Below, one piece after another: positions 33,199 to 42,412 of a stretch of DNA of 56,368 nucleotides. The stretch is taken from the NCBI GenBank assembly GCA_002361935.1, contig DESD01000032.1, positions 1 through 56,368 on the forward strand. Direction: 5' to 3'. How positions within the stretch are numbered: position 1 is the first letter of the stretch; every line of letters starts with the position of its first letter. Under the pieces are notes generated by a model. That model was not told the origin of the DNA. It saw nothing but the letters and a program-made list of their open reading frames with translations, and ran no database searches. The translations under genes and the position numbers were made by a program. This DNA is from Ruminococcaceae bacterium UBA3323. Lineage in GTDB: Bacteria > Bacillota > Clostridia > Oscillospirales > Acutalibacteraceae.

Positions 33199-34227
33199 AT
33201 GCAAAATGAAATTACCGTAAGGCAAAAACTGCTTGATGAAAGCGGCAATCTTGCTAATCCGGGCTGGTGCAGAAGAAATTTATACGATTATAATATTGAA
33301 AAGCGTTCTGTAAGCACTATGAGGCTCAAGGAATGGGATTTTTATCAAATCTGCAACGGCGAGATTATGATACAGATTAATATTTTCAATATTTCTCTTG
33401 CAACGGCTTTAACCTTTGGCTTTGTGGATTTGAAAACAGGCAGAAAGTTTGATACTATGGCGCTTGAGCTTATGACCCCTCGCAAAAACAGGCTCAACCC
33501 AAACGGCGATTGTAAAAACTATTTTGAATACAGTAAAGGAAAAACGAAGGCTGTGTTTGATGTTACAGAGGATTGCCATCATCTTAAATTTGAAGGCTGT
33601 GCAAAGGGCAAAAAGATTGAAGCAGAATTTTTCTGCAACAGATTGCCGAATCACGAAAGCATTACGATTGCAACGCCGTTTGAAAAGCAAGGGCATTTCT
33701 TTTATACAAATAAAATCAATTGCCTGAATACATACGGAACATTAAAATACGGCAATGAAAAATGGGCTTTCTCGAAGGAGAATACCTTTACCGTGCTGGA
33801 TTGGGGCAGGGGAATCTGGCCTCATTCCAATATGTGGTATTGGGCAAACGGAAGCACATTTACTGATGATAAAATTTTCGGGTTTGAATTAACATGGGGC
33901 TTTGGAAATACCGAAAAAGCAACGGAAACAGCACTGTTTTATGATGGCGTCTGCCATAAAATAGGTGATGTTCATCTTGAAAAGGATCCCGAAATCGGCG
34001 GAAAGTGGATGGAACCATGGCATTTTATCAGTGATGACGGCAGAATGGATTTGGTTATGACCCCGTTTTATGATAATGCAACAAATATGATGCCTTTTAA
34101 CCTTGTTGGTATGAATACACATCAGGTGCATGGCTTGTGGAACGGAAATGTTACTCTTGATGACGGAACAAGGCTTGAAATCAAGAATATGTATGCATTC
34201 TGTGAAAAGGTTTATAATAAATGGTAA
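33199..34227 (+). CDS. DUF2804 family protein
   Basis: The 342-residue protein shows the DUF2804 core: FTVLDWGRGIWPHSNMWYWA near residue 198, then FGFELTWGFGN and ALFYDGVCHKI, and a beta-rich C-terminus. It has no signal peptide or membrane segment. The family resembles lipocalin-like hydroxyneurosporene/carotenoid-cyclase-type folds, with unknown substrate. I place the start at 33199 after GAAAGGGGC; a TTG at 33190 sits too close to that site. It is a single-gene unit with its own terminator. Confidence 0.85.
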   Translation: MQNEITVRQKLLDESGNLANPGWCRRNLYDYNIEKRSVSTMRLKEWDFYQICNGEIMIQINIFNISLATALTFGFVDLKTGRKFDTMALELMTPRKNRLNPNGDCKNYFEYSKGKTKAVFDVTEDCHHLKFEGCAKGKKIEAEFFCNRLPNHESITIATPFEKQGHFFYTNKINCLNTYGTLKYGNEKWAFSKENTFTVLDWGRGIWPHSNMWYWANGSTFTDDKIFGFELTWGFGNTEKATETALFYDGVCHKIGDVHLEKDPEIGGKWMEPWHFISDDGRMDLVMTPFYDNATNMMPFNLVGMNTHQVHGLWNGNVTLDDGTRLEIKNMYAFCEKVYNKW

Positions 34228-34230
34228 AAT

Positions 34231-34260
34231 GAAAAGACAATCCATAAAGGATTGTCTTTT
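34231..34260. terminator. Bidirectional terminator between DUF2804 and DUF2798 genes
   Basis: AAAAGACAATCC (34232-34243) and GGATTGTCTTTT (34249-34260) form a perfect 12-bp stem with loop ATAAA between converging genes. Confidence 0.85.
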
Positions 34261-34272
34261 CGGCTCTTATAA

Positions 34273-34842
34273 TTAATGTGCGAATTCTGCTTCTCTTTTT
34301 TTGGTATCCTTTCTGAACAGGAATTTAAACAATGTTCTTACAAGCGGCTGAATAAAGAACAATTGTGTAAAGAACGCAAACGGGAAGTTGAAGCAGACAA
34401 GCTTAAGCCAATTTGCAAGGAATGTAATTACATTGAAGCCCTCATAGAACGGATAGTAGAAAATGGCTGCAAGAAAGCTCATCGCAGGGCACATAAGCCC
34501 AACTGTTGCACAAATGATTGCAGATTCAAAAATCATATGATGTGTTGATTTCATATCAAAAATCTTTGCCGCAAGTTTGAATGACAACGGACTTCCCATA
34601 ATGACTTCAAGCACATATGCGCAGGCAAATTCGATAAGGATTATTGCCCATATCGGAAGCATTTTGCCGAACATATAAACGCCGCCCTGATTGTTGATTG
34701 CTTCTGTTACACCCGAAGCGTTGTTGATTTCCATTAATGTGCTGCCGTTTATTACATAAAGGCTGTAAAACACATAAGCGTGAACGGTTATTACAACAGT
34801 TAAAAATGCAAAAAACATTCTTTGAAATTGATTTCTTGGCAT
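34273..34842 (-). CDS. DUF2798 family membrane protein
   Basis: The 189-residue protein starts MPRNQFQRMFFAFLTVVITV after AAGGAGGGCATTTATT. The MPRNxFQxxxFxxLxV opening followed by a helix and two repeat-like halves with about four to five helices fits DUF2798, small membrane proteins of unknown function common in Firmicutes. The basic C-terminus is KFLFRKDTKKREAEFAH. It is expressed from a distant promoter through a structured leader. Confidence 0.85.
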   Translation of the reverse strand: MPRNQFQRMFFAFLTVVITVHAYVFYSLYVINGSTLMEINNASGVTEAINNQGGVYMFGKMLPIWAIILIEFACAYVLEVIMGSPLSFKLAAKIFDMKSTHHMIFESAIICATVGLMCPAMSFLAAIFYYPFYEGFNVITFLANWLKLVCFNFPFAFFTQLFFIQPLVRTLFKFLFRKDTKKREAEFAH

Positions 34843-34871
34843 AATAAATGCCCTCCTTGTGTTTTTTGCAT

Positions 34872-34953
34872 AAAAAAACACAAGCTGCCTGCATAATCTG
34901 AAAATAAAAACATATTACCGTAATCAGATTTATGTGCAAAGCACTACTTGTGT
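34872..34953 (-). promoter_or_regulatory. Three-way-junction-like leader with terminal U-run before DUF2798 gene
   Basis: On the minus strand ACACAAG (34947-34953) pairs with CTTGTGT (34878-34884) to close a junction with hairpin GTGC-TTT-GCAC (34934-34944) and hairpin AATCTGA/TCAGATT (34924-34930 with 34895-34901). The closing helix runs into TTTTTT (34872-34877), as an attenuator would. The binding site and start are 30-40 bases on. No known class recognised. Confidence 0.5.
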
Positions 34954-34982
34954 CGTTATGCATGTATTAAATTTACTTATGG

Positions 34983-35012
34983 ATTATATCACTGTAAATG
35001 AAAAAAAGTCAA
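34983..35012 (-). promoter_or_regulatory. Promoter of DUF2798 gene
   Basis: On the minus strand TTGACT (35007-35012), 18 bases, TATAAT (34983-34988). It gives a leader of about 135 bases. Confidence 0.7.
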
Positions 35013-35060
35013 GAAAAAATTTTTTTGCAGACAGTTTGGATTTTATTTCCGTCTTACTTA

Positions 35061-35089
35061 TTGACCGGTTAAATTAAAACAATTATTAT
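35061..35089 (+). promoter_or_regulatory. Promoter of NG-repeat protein and sigma factor
   Basis: TTGACC (35061-35066), 17 bases, TATTAT (35084-35089), 23 bases before the ATG. Confidence 0.6.
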
Positions 35090-35112
35090 TGATGATGAAA
35101 GGATAAATTATT

Positions 35113-35787
35113 ATGTTTAAAAAGAAAATATGTTGCGTTGCTTCAGTTAATTTAACAAATTATTCGCCTGCGGCATTAAGAAGAATAAGTAAAATTGCAA
35201 ATTGTGCATTAGTTTTTCTTCCTGAAAATCCAAGTGTTGAATATATGGAGGCATTTAATGAAATCAGCCTTATTAATGTTGCTAATGTAATTCATGCTCC
35301 GTCTGATAAAACGATTTGTTCAGTTAATGGCTCAGCTATACTGAAAGATGTTAGTTCAAAAAATTTTTATATTGTTAACGGGGAAGCAGTTGTATTATCC
35401 ACCGTATCTGATGAGCCTGTTCCATTTATTGTAAATGGTCAAATTTTTTATAAAGATGATATGAATATTGAGTGCATTTCGGCAAATGGTGAAGCAACTC
35501 CGGTGAATTTTGATTATGAAAAAGTAAAAATATATCAAGAAAGAATTGAAATAAATGCTGATTTTATTAAACACTCCGAACAGGGAACATATATAATTTG
35601 TATGAGTAAAATCAAGCTTTCAGAAGATGTTACCGATGAAATACTCAGCGAAAAGGGTATTCATTTCATTTGTTCATCTAAAATCTATTGCAAACAGAAT
35701 GTTTACGGTTATGTTGCAGCAAATTCACAGGGTATGGATAAGATTATAACGGATGCTGAAGAGTATAAAAAATTTATAATTAAATAA
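35113..35787 (+). CDS. Unknown protein with NG-turn repeats, 224 aa
   Basis: I do not recognise this protein. It has no membrane segment or clear signal peptide, though the first 12 residues are basic then hydrophobic (MFKKKICCVASV). Asn-Gly turns recur at residues 72-73, 89-90, 108-109 and 125-126, spacing 17-19, each within a (I/S)VNGxAxx-like strand, which suggests short beta-solenoid coils. The C-terminal third (residues 140-224) is more mixed and has several Cys (ICMSKI, ICSSKIYC). The binding site is GAAAGG. An ECF sigma factor starts five bases after its stop, so a role around that sigma factor is inferred. Confidence 0.75.
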   Translation: MFKKKICCVASVNLTNYSPAALRRISKIANCALVFLPENPSVEYMEAFNEISLINVANVIHAPSDKTICSVNGSAILKDVSSKNFYIVNGEAVVLSTVSDEPVPFIVNGQIFYKDDMNIECISANGEATPVNFDYEKVKIYQERIEINADFIKHSEQGTYIICMSKIKLSEDVTDEILSEKGIHFICSSKIYCKQNVYGYVAANSQGMDKIITDAEEYKKFIIK

Positions 35788-35792
35788 AATCA

Positions 35793-36263
35793 ATGAAAAA
35801 TAATATAAAAGAACAGTTTAATACTATTTATGGTAAGTTTTATCCATCTGTGATTTCTTATTTCCGTAAGCGTATAAGTGAGGATGAAGCTGAGGATTTA
35901 ACCCAGATAACCTTTATGAAGCTCTGGGCTTATCTGCCCTGCGTTACAAATATCAGAAATGAAAAATCGTTTATATTTTCCATTGCAAAAAATGTTTATT
36001 GCGACAGAATGCGGCAGAAAAAGCTGCAGACAATTTCCGAAAATGAGCAGTTTTTTGAGGCAGCAGACAGTAAGGATTTTACAAAGGATATTGAAATGCA
36101 GATGATTGTCAGCAGTCTTCCAAGGCAGGAAAGGGAAATGATAGAACTTAAAAAGCTTGGCTTTTCAAGCCGGGAAATAGGTAAAATTCAGGGTGTTTCC
36201 GCCTCTGCAATCCGAACACGGCTGCAAGGGATAAGAGCAAGGCTTGGTAATTTATTAAAATAG
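35793..36263 (+). CDS. ECF-type RNA polymerase sigma factor
   Basis: The 156-residue protein has sigma region 2 (FNTIYGKFYPSVISYFRKRI, then EDEAEDLTQITFMKLW) and region 4 (LPRQEREMIELKKLGFSSRE, then IGKIQGVSASAIRTRLQGIR). Regions 1.1 and 3 are absent, as in ECF sigmas. No anti-sigma gene with a membrane helix follows. There is no Shine-Dalgarno sequence before its ATG and only five bases separate it from the upstream gene, so it is probably translated by coupling to the NG-repeat protein. Confidence 0.9.
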   Translation: MKNNIKEQFNTIYGKFYPSVISYFRKRISEDEAEDLTQITFMKLWAYLPCVTNIRNEKSFIFSIAKNVYCDRMRQKKLQTISENEQFFEAADSKDFTKDIEMQMIVSSLPRQEREMIELKKLGFSSREIGKIQGVSASAIRTRLQGIRARLGNLLK

Positions 36264-36303
36264 CGTGAAATCATATGGCATTCTTGGCTTACGAAAAATG
36301 CAA

Positions 36304-36330
36304 AACCCACGAACATAATGTTCGTGGGTT
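36304..36330. terminator. Bidirectional terminator between sigma gene and glgA
   Basis: AACCCACGAACA (36304-36315) and TGTTCGTGGGTT (36319-36330) form a perfect 12-bp stem; an A-run on the left gives a T-run for the glg transcript. Confidence 0.8.
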
Positions 36331-36343
36331 CATTTGCTTTGGA

Positions 36344-37765
36344 TTATTTTAAAAGTGATTTATACATTTTAATGTATTCATTGGCTGATTTGCCCCAGCT
36401 CATATCACAAAGCAATGCACGCTGAACAAGAGTTTTCCAATACTCTTTGTCATTATAAGCATCAATTCCTCGGTAAATTGCTCCAAGCATATCGTAAGCG
36501 TTATAGGTTTTGAATGTAAATCCGTTACCCTCACCGTCTCCGCTGTCGGTAATTGAATCACGCAAGCCGCCGGTTTCTCGAACAATTGGTACAGTGCCGT
36601 ATCTGAGCGCAACCATCTGTGAAAGGCCGCAGGGCTCGCTCTTGCTTGGCATCAGGAATAAATCCGCACCTGCGTAAATCTTTCTTGCAAGATCGGGAAC
36701 AAAACCAAGACGAAGCCCAACCTTATCGGGATATTTGTCGTGAAGCTCACGGAAGAAGCTTTCATACTGCCATTCGCCCGAGCCGAGAACAACATACTGA
36801 ACTTTGCGTTCCCAAAGGCTCTTTTCAAGCACCTCTTTCATAAGATCCACGCCTTTATGGCCAACAAGTCTTGTAACAATTCCGATAATGGGAACATTCG
36901 GATCAACATAAAGGCCCATTGCTTTCTGAAGCTCTTCCTTGTTTTTAGCCTTTGCAGAAAAGTCTTCAGCATTGTAGTTTTCCCAAAGGGCAGGGTCTGT
37001 TTCGGGATTGTAGCTTTCTGTATCAATACCGTTCAGGATGCCACAAAGCTTCCAGCTTCTCTGATTCAGAATCGGATCAAGACCGTGTGAATACCATGGA
37101 TCCAGAATTTCCCTTGCGTAACTCGGAGAAACGGTTGTAACCTTATTTGCACATTCAATACCTGCTTTAAGGAAGTTAACAAGCCCGTCATACTTAATCA
37201 GGCTGTAATGCTCGGGTGCGATACCTAGAACATCCTCAAGAAGCTCGTTGCCGTATTTTCCCTGATACTGGATATTGTGAATTGTAAACACAGTTTTGAT
37301 ATTCTCATATCCCATCTGGTTTGCATAGTAGCAGCTGTAGTACAGAGGGGTTAATGCACTCTGCCAGTCATTACAGTGAATGATATCGGGCTTCCAGCCG
37401 ATTGCCGGAATAATTTCAATTGCCGCTCTTGCAAAGAATGCAAACCTTTCTGCATCGTCAAAATGGCCGTATATACCATCTCTTTTGAAATAATACTGGT
37501 TATCAAGGAAATAGAACACTACACCGTTCAGCTTGGCTTCAAATATACCGCAGTATTGACGGCGCCAGCTTACAGGAACGGAAATGGATGTAATAAATTT
37601 CATTTTATCCTTATATTCCTGTTTGATTGAATCATAAAGAGGCATAACAACCCTGCAGCCGATTAATCTTTTGCGAAGTGCAATGGGAAGTGAGCCTGCA
37701 ACATCGCCAAGGCCGCCGGATGCCATCCATGGATTTGCTTCCGATGATACAAATAATACTTTCAT
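36344..37765 (-). CDS. glgA: Glycogen synthase (ADP-glucose)
   Basis: The 473-residue GT5 glucosyltransferase extends alpha-1,4-glucan chains from ADP-glucose. It opens KVLFVSSEANPWMASGGLGDV, with ASGGLGD in place of the common KTGGLGD, so the first lysine is Ala. The C-terminal GT-B half has IGIVTRLVGHKGVDL and PSKSEPCGLSQMVALRYGTV. Length is standard. It is the last gene of glgB-glgC-glgD-glgA. Confidence 0.96.
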   Translation of the reverse strand: MKVLFVSSEANPWMASGGLGDVAGSLPIALRKRLIGCRVVMPLYDSIKQEYKDKMKFITSISVPVSWRRQYCGIFEAKLNGVVFYFLDNQYYFKRDGIYGHFDDAERFAFFARAAIEIIPAIGWKPDIIHCNDWQSALTPLYYSCYYANQMGYENIKTVFTIHNIQYQGKYGNELLEDVLGIAPEHYSLIKYDGLVNFLKAGIECANKVTTVSPSYAREILDPWYSHGLDPILNQRSWKLCGILNGIDTESYNPETDPALWENYNAEDFSAKAKNKEELQKAMGLYVDPNVPIIGIVTRLVGHKGVDLMKEVLEKSLWERKVQYVVLGSGEWQYESFFRELHDKYPDKVGLRLGFVPDLARKIYAGADLFLMPSKSEPCGLSQMVALRYGTVPIVRETGGLRDSITDSGDGEGNGFTFKTYNAYDMLGAIYRGIDAYNDKEYWKTLVQRALLCDMSWGKSANEYIKMYKSLLK

Positions 37766-37777
37766 TTTTATCCTCCG

Positions 37778-38902
37778 TTAAATCCTTGTACCCTTAGAAA
37801 GAGAAACAGGGAATGTAGGTGCGCCTGAAAGCTCAACACCGTTTTTGATTGTAACATTTTTATCGGTAATAACGCAGTTTAATTTTGCATTTTCACCTAC
37901 AACCGTATCCTGCATTAAAATGGAATTCTTAACAACTGCACCTTTTCCGATTTTAACGCCCTTGAAGATGATAGAGTTTTCTACCGTGCCGTCAATTATG
38001 CAACCGTCTGCCGCAAGTGAATTTGTGAATTTTGATTCATGGCCGTAAAGAGAAGGCATATCATCTCTTTCCTTCGTGCAGATAGGAAAGTCTTTTTTGA
38101 AAAGCTTATTTCTGTTTTCCTTTTCAAGAAGCTTCATTGAAACATCATAGTATGCCTGAACGGATGACAGCGTACCCACAAAGGCATCTGTTGCATCAAA
38201 AGCATAAATGTTAAGATTATTAGCATTCGCCATTATGATGTTTCTCTGGAATGAAATTTCATTTTTTGAATGGGCCGTTGTAATCAGAGATTCAAGAAGA
38301 TATTTTTTCATGATAACAATATTAACGCTGTGGAAAATATCGCCGCTTTCCGCTCTGTCAAGGCTCATTTCGGTAATTCTTCCGTCTTCTTCAACTTTGT
38401 CAAAGCAGATAATTGAACCGATGCCTTCGGGCATAGGTGCTTTAACGCCTACAATGGTTATATCTGCATTGCTTTTTTCATGAGCATCGAAAAGTGCTTC
38501 GTAATCAAGTGACAAAACATTGTTGCAGTCACTCATAACAACATATTGCTGATTGCTCTGTTCCAAAAAACCTTTGTTGCCGTAAATTGCATCAATTCTG
38601 TTGCCCCACATGGCTGCTGTGCCTACATTGAACGGGGGCAGAATGAATAAGCCGTCATTCTTTCTGCTTAAATCCCAAGGCTTTCCGGTTCCTACATGGT
38701 CCATAAGAGATTGGAAATTTGCATTTGTAATAACGCCGATTTTTGTTATTCCGCTTTCAACCATATTGGATAGCGGGAAATCAATTAATCTGTATCTTGA
38801 ACAGAATGGTACGGAACCCATTGTTCGCATAGTGGTTAAGCTGTCAAGTGCTTCCTCGTGAATATTTGCAAAAACCATTCCTAAAACTGTTTTTCCATTC
38901 AT
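37778..38902 (-). CDS. glgD: GlgD, regulatory-type subunit of ADP-glucose pyrophosphorylase
   Basis: The 374-residue nucleotidyltransferase homologue lacks the N-terminal LAGGxGxRL nucleotide loop (it reads VLGMVFANIHEEAL), while keeping SRYRLIDFPLSNMVESGI and a left-handed beta-helix C-terminus. In Bacillus and other Firmicutes GlgD forms a mixed tetramer with GlgC and raises its activity. It lies between glgC and glgA with gaps of 3 and 12 bases. Confidence 0.94.
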   Translation of the reverse strand: MNGKTVLGMVFANIHEEALDSLTTMRTMGSVPFCSRYRLIDFPLSNMVESGITKIGVITNANFQSLMDHVGTGKPWDLSRKNDGLFILPPFNVGTAAMWGNRIDAIYGNKGFLEQSNQQYVVMSDCNNVLSLDYEALFDAHEKSNADITIVGVKAPMPEGIGSIICFDKVEEDGRITEMSLDRAESGDIFHSVNIVIMKKYLLESLITTAHSKNEISFQRNIIMANANNLNIYAFDATDAFVGTLSSVQAYYDVSMKLLEKENRNKLFKKDFPICTKERDDMPSLYGHESKFTNSLAADGCIIDGTVENSIIFKGVKIGKGAVVKNSILMQDTVVGENAKLNCVITDKNVTIKNGVELSGAPTFPVSLSKGTRI

Positions 38903-38905
38903 GAT

Positions 38906-40114
38906 TTATACCTCCTCTCCTGATTTTATCATGACGCCGGGTTCAATTTCCTTGCCGCTTGTAATAACGGAATCCGAGCCGATAACGGCAATTCCCCAGC
39001 TTTCCGGATTTTCAAGATGCTCCGGAATTTCTCCGATTTTGGCATCCTCTTCAATAATTGCATTTTCGGCAACAATTGAATAATAGACTTTTGCATTTTT
39101 CTTGATTGTTGAGCCCGGCATAATTACGCTGTATCTTACATCAGCACCCTCTTCAATTGTTACGTTGCTGAAGATAACGCTGTAATCAACGTTTCCTTCA
39201 ATTTCGCAGCCTTCTGATATAGAGGAATGCTCAACTGTTGCATTTTTTCCTATGTATTGCGGCGGTGCCATCGGATTTCTGCTGTAAATCCTCCAGCTCT
39301 TATCGCTCAGATCAAGGTCAACATTCGGATTGATTATATCAAGGTTTGCTTCCCAGAGTGAATCAATTGTTCCTACATCTTTCCAATATCCCTTGAATGG
39401 AAATGCAAACATTCTTTCGCCTGCATCCAGCATGGTAGGAATAATATTTTTACCGAAGTCATTTGCAGAGCCTTCTGTGTTTTCATCCTGAATTAAGTAT
39501 TGTTTCAACTTGTCCCAGCTGAAAACATAAACTCCCATAGAAGCTTTGTTTGATTTAGGTTCGGCAGGCTTTTCGGCAAATTCGAAAATTCTGTCTGTTT
39601 CATCTGTTGCAAGAATGCCGAAGCGTGATGCTTCCTCCCACGGAACCTCAAGTACTGCAATGGTGCAGGCAGCATCGTTTTTTTTGTGGAAGTCAATCAT
39701 TTTTGAATAGTTCATTTTGTAAATATGATCTCCAGAAAGAATAACAACATATTCAGGATCATATTTTTCGATGAAATTGATATTCTGATAAATAGCGTTT
39801 GCTGTGCCCTTGTACCATTCAGCACCGCCGATAGCCTCGTACGGTGACAGTACATGAACACCGCCGTTCTGTCTGTCTAAATCCCATGGCTGACCGTTTC
39901 CGAGATAATCGTTCAGTTCAAGCGGCTGGTACTGGGTAAGAACACCAACGGTATAGATGCCGCTGTTTACACAGTTTGAAAGCGGGAAATCTATAATTCT
40001 GTATTTTCCGCCGTACGGAACAGCCGGCTTTGCTATGTTCTTTGTAAGTACGCCAAGGCGGCTGCCCTGACCGCCTGCAAGCAGCATTGCAACAACATTT
40101 GATTTGCGTGCCAT
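38906..40114 (-). CDS. glgC: Glucose-1-phosphate adenylyltransferase, catalytic subunit
   Basis: The 402-residue enzyme makes ADP-glucose from glucose 1-phosphate and ATP. The intact nucleotide loop MLLAGGQGSRLGVLTKNIAK is near residue 10, SGDHIYKMNY holds a catalytic aspartate near residue 128, and FAEKPAEPKS is the glucose 1-phosphate lysine region. The C-terminal beta-helix has hexapeptide-like repeats. It is the committed, usually regulated step of glycogen synthesis. Confidence 0.96.
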   Translation of the reverse strand: MARKSNVVAMLLAGGQGSRLGVLTKNIAKPAVPYGGKYRIIDFPLSNCVNSGIYTVGVLTQYQPLELNDYLGNGQPWDLDRQNGGVHVLSPYEAIGGAEWYKGTANAIYQNINFIEKYDPEYVVILSGDHIYKMNYSKMIDFHKKNDAACTIAVLEVPWEEASRFGILATDETDRIFEFAEKPAEPKSNKASMGVYVFSWDKLKQYLIQDENTEGSANDFGKNIIPTMLDAGERMFAFPFKGYWKDVGTIDSLWEANLDIINPNVDLDLSDKSWRIYSRNPMAPPQYIGKNATVEHSSISEGCEIEGNVDYSVIFSNVTIEEGADVRYSVIMPGSTIKKNAKVYYSIVAENAIIEEDAKIGEIPEHLENPESWGIAVIGSDSVITSGKEIEPGVMIKSGEEV

Positions 40115-40140
40115 AAATTTTTCCTCCTTGATAAATCTGT

Positions 40141-42021
40141 TTAATTTGCTTTTTCTAAAAACAGGGCGTTGAGACCACCCAGCTTAATGCCGATACTCTG
40201 CTCAAAACCATGCATTGGCTTTTTAGCTGATCTGTAAGTGCCGGAAAGCCTTGCTTTTCCGCCGCCGTATTTTTTCAGGTTACTGTCGAATATAACCTTG
40301 TACGAGCCCTTTTCCGGAACGCCGATTCTATATTCCGAATGCTCAACAGGTGTGAAATTGAAGATACCTATAATCTCTTTGCCTTCTTTGCTCATCCTGC
40401 GGAAAGCAATTGTTGAATTTCTGTTGTCATCGCTTGAAATCCAGCTAAAGCCCTCCCAGCTGTAATCAATTTCCCAAAGCTCCGGATGCGCTTTGTAGAA
40501 ATGATTCAGATCCTTTGAAAACTGCTGAAGCTTTTTATGCTTGTCAAAATCAAGAAGCAGCCAGTCTAATCCCTCTTCGTAAGCCCATTCCTTGAATTGA
40601 CCGAATTCTTGCCCCATGAATAAAAGCTTTTTGCCGGGATGCGCCATCATATAGGAAAGGAAAATCCTCATTCCGTCAAATTTCATTTCATATTCGCCGG
40701 GCATCTTGTTGAGCAGGCTGCATTTTCCGTGAACAACCTCATCGTGGCTGATCGGAAGAACAAAGTTTTCCGAAAAAGCATAGAAGAAGCTGAATGTAAT
40801 GCAATCGTGATTATTTTTTCTGAATAACGGATCAAGCGAGGTATAACGAAGCATATCGTTCATCCAGCCCATATTCCACTTGAAATTAAAGCCAAGCCCT
40901 CCGATATCGGTTGGCATTGTAATCATAGGCCATGCCGTGGATTCTTCGGCAATCATCATAATAGACGGATGCTCTTTGAACATTGCGGAATTAAGCGTTT
41001 TGAAAAACTCTACTGCTTCATAGTTTTCTCTTCCGCCGTCTTTATTCGGTAACCATTCGCCTGCATTTCTGCCGTAATCAAGATAAAGCATAGATGCAAC
41101 AGCATCTACTCTCAGGCCGTCAAAGTGATATTTATCTGCCCAGTACATAGCGGAGGAAATGAGAAAGCTTTTTACTTCGTTTTTGCCGTAATCAAAAACT
41201 CTTGTGCCCCATTCCTTATGCTCGCCCTTTCTCATATCGCTGTATTCATAAAGCGGTTCTCCGTCAAATTCATAAAGACCGCAGGCATCCTTCGGGAAGT
41301 GGGCAGGCACCCAATCAAGAATTACGCCGATTCCCGCCTTATGGCACTGATCAACGAAATACATTAAATCCTCGGGTTTGCCGTATCTGGATGTAGGAGC
41401 AAAATAGCCGGTTACCTGATAGCCCCATGAGCCGTCATACGGATATTCCATAATAGGCATCATTTCAATGTGCGTATATCCCATTTCTTTTACATAAGGA
41501 ATAAGCGTATCTGCCATTTCTCTGTAGGACAGGAAATCTCCGTTTTCGTGCCTTTTCCATGAACCGAAATGGATTTCATAAATGTTAACAGGCTGCTCAA
41601 GCATATTTCTGCCTTTGTTATCATCAGCCCATTTTTTATCTGTCCATTTATAATTGTCTATTTCATAAACCTTGCTGGCAGTCCCCGGTCTTGTTTCACA
41701 GTGAAAGCCGTATGGATCTGCTTTGTCAAGAGTTCTGCCGTCTTTTGTGCGAATTGCATATTTATAGCAATCAAAAATATGAACGCCGCTTTTTATACAC
41801 TCCCATATTCCCGGAGCAATGGGAATCATATAATCCGCTTCGTAATTCCAGCTGTTAAAATCGCCTACAAGGGAAATCGCCTGTGCGTGAGGTGCCCAAA
41901 CACGGAAGGCAAAAGTATCTCCTTCTATTCTATGAACGCCAAAAAACTCATATGCCCTGTAATTCTCTCCTTTGTGAAAAAGATAGACAGGGAATTGATA
42001 TTCCTTTTTAATTTCACTCAT
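40141..42021 (-). CDS. glgB: 1,4-alpha-glucan branching enzyme
   Basis: The 626-residue GH13 enzyme introduces alpha-1,6 branches. An N-terminal CBM48 (FAFRVWAPHAQAISLVGDFN near residue 40) precedes the barrel, where GLRVDAVASMLY carries the nucleophile Asp, MIAEESTAWP the acid/base Glu, and ISHDEVVHGK the third catalytic Asp. I start it at the ATG after AAGGAGATTAAAACTT; a start 27 bases upstream lacks a site. It is the first gene of the glg operon, with a leader of about 115 bases. Confidence 0.96.
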   Translation of the reverse strand: MSEIKKEYQFPVYLFHKGENYRAYEFFGVHRIEGDTFAFRVWAPHAQAISLVGDFNSWNYEADYMIPIAPGIWECIKSGVHIFDCYKYAIRTKDGRTLDKADPYGFHCETRPGTASKVYEIDNYKWTDKKWADDNKGRNMLEQPVNIYEIHFGSWKRHENGDFLSYREMADTLIPYVKEMGYTHIEMMPIMEYPYDGSWGYQVTGYFAPTSRYGKPEDLMYFVDQCHKAGIGVILDWVPAHFPKDACGLYEFDGEPLYEYSDMRKGEHKEWGTRVFDYGKNEVKSFLISSAMYWADKYHFDGLRVDAVASMLYLDYGRNAGEWLPNKDGGRENYEAVEFFKTLNSAMFKEHPSIMMIAEESTAWPMITMPTDIGGLGFNFKWNMGWMNDMLRYTSLDPLFRKNNHDCITFSFFYAFSENFVLPISHDEVVHGKCSLLNKMPGEYEMKFDGMRIFLSYMMAHPGKKLLFMGQEFGQFKEWAYEEGLDWLLLDFDKHKKLQQFSKDLNHFYKAHPELWEIDYSWEGFSWISSDDNRNSTIAFRRMSKEGKEIIGIFNFTPVEHSEYRIGVPEKGSYKVIFDSNLKKYGGGKARLSGTYRSAKKPMHGFEQSIGIKLGGLNALFLEKAN

Positions 42022-42141
42022 AAGTTTTAATCTCCTTTTTCTGAGCATATCTTAAAACAAGCAAAAATTTTGCTGTTTTATGGGGATTAAATTCAAAATC
42101 ATTTTTGTGCATAATACCCAATATTATTATAATCCAATGCT

Positions 42142-42170
42142 ATTGTATCATTATACAACTTAATATTCAA
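42142..42170 (-). promoter_or_regulatory. Probable promoter of the glg operon
   Basis: On the minus strand TTGAAT (42165-42170), 17 bases, TACAAT (42142-42147). The AT-rich context makes other choices possible. Confidence 0.5.
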
Positions 42171-42382
42171 GGCTTTTTTGTTTATTTTGTTACAAGGTTT
42201 TTTTTTGTTTATAAAATTATTGTGCAAAATGTTACAAAAATCAGCCGGAAGTTTGTGCAACCTAAAGAAATGTATAAATGTATTAAATTGTGCAGAGTTA
42301 AGCAAATTGAAAAAATATAAAAAATCAATTCATTTTAACGGAAAATTCTCTATATAAATGAAAAATATAATAAATTTTGGTA

Positions 42383-42412
42383 TTGACTGTATAGAATTCA
42401 TTAGGATATAAT
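42383..42412 (+). promoter_or_regulatory. Promoter of ANTAR gene
   Basis: TTGACT (42383-42388), 18 bases, TATAAT (42407-42412), followed by AAAGGAGGGAG and the ATG at 42438. Confidence 0.7.

Noticed and set aside
42105..42320. 71-codon open frame between glgB and the ANTAR gene
   Set aside because: No binding site, very Ile/Lys/Phe-rich AT-driven composition, and it overlaps the probable glg promoter.
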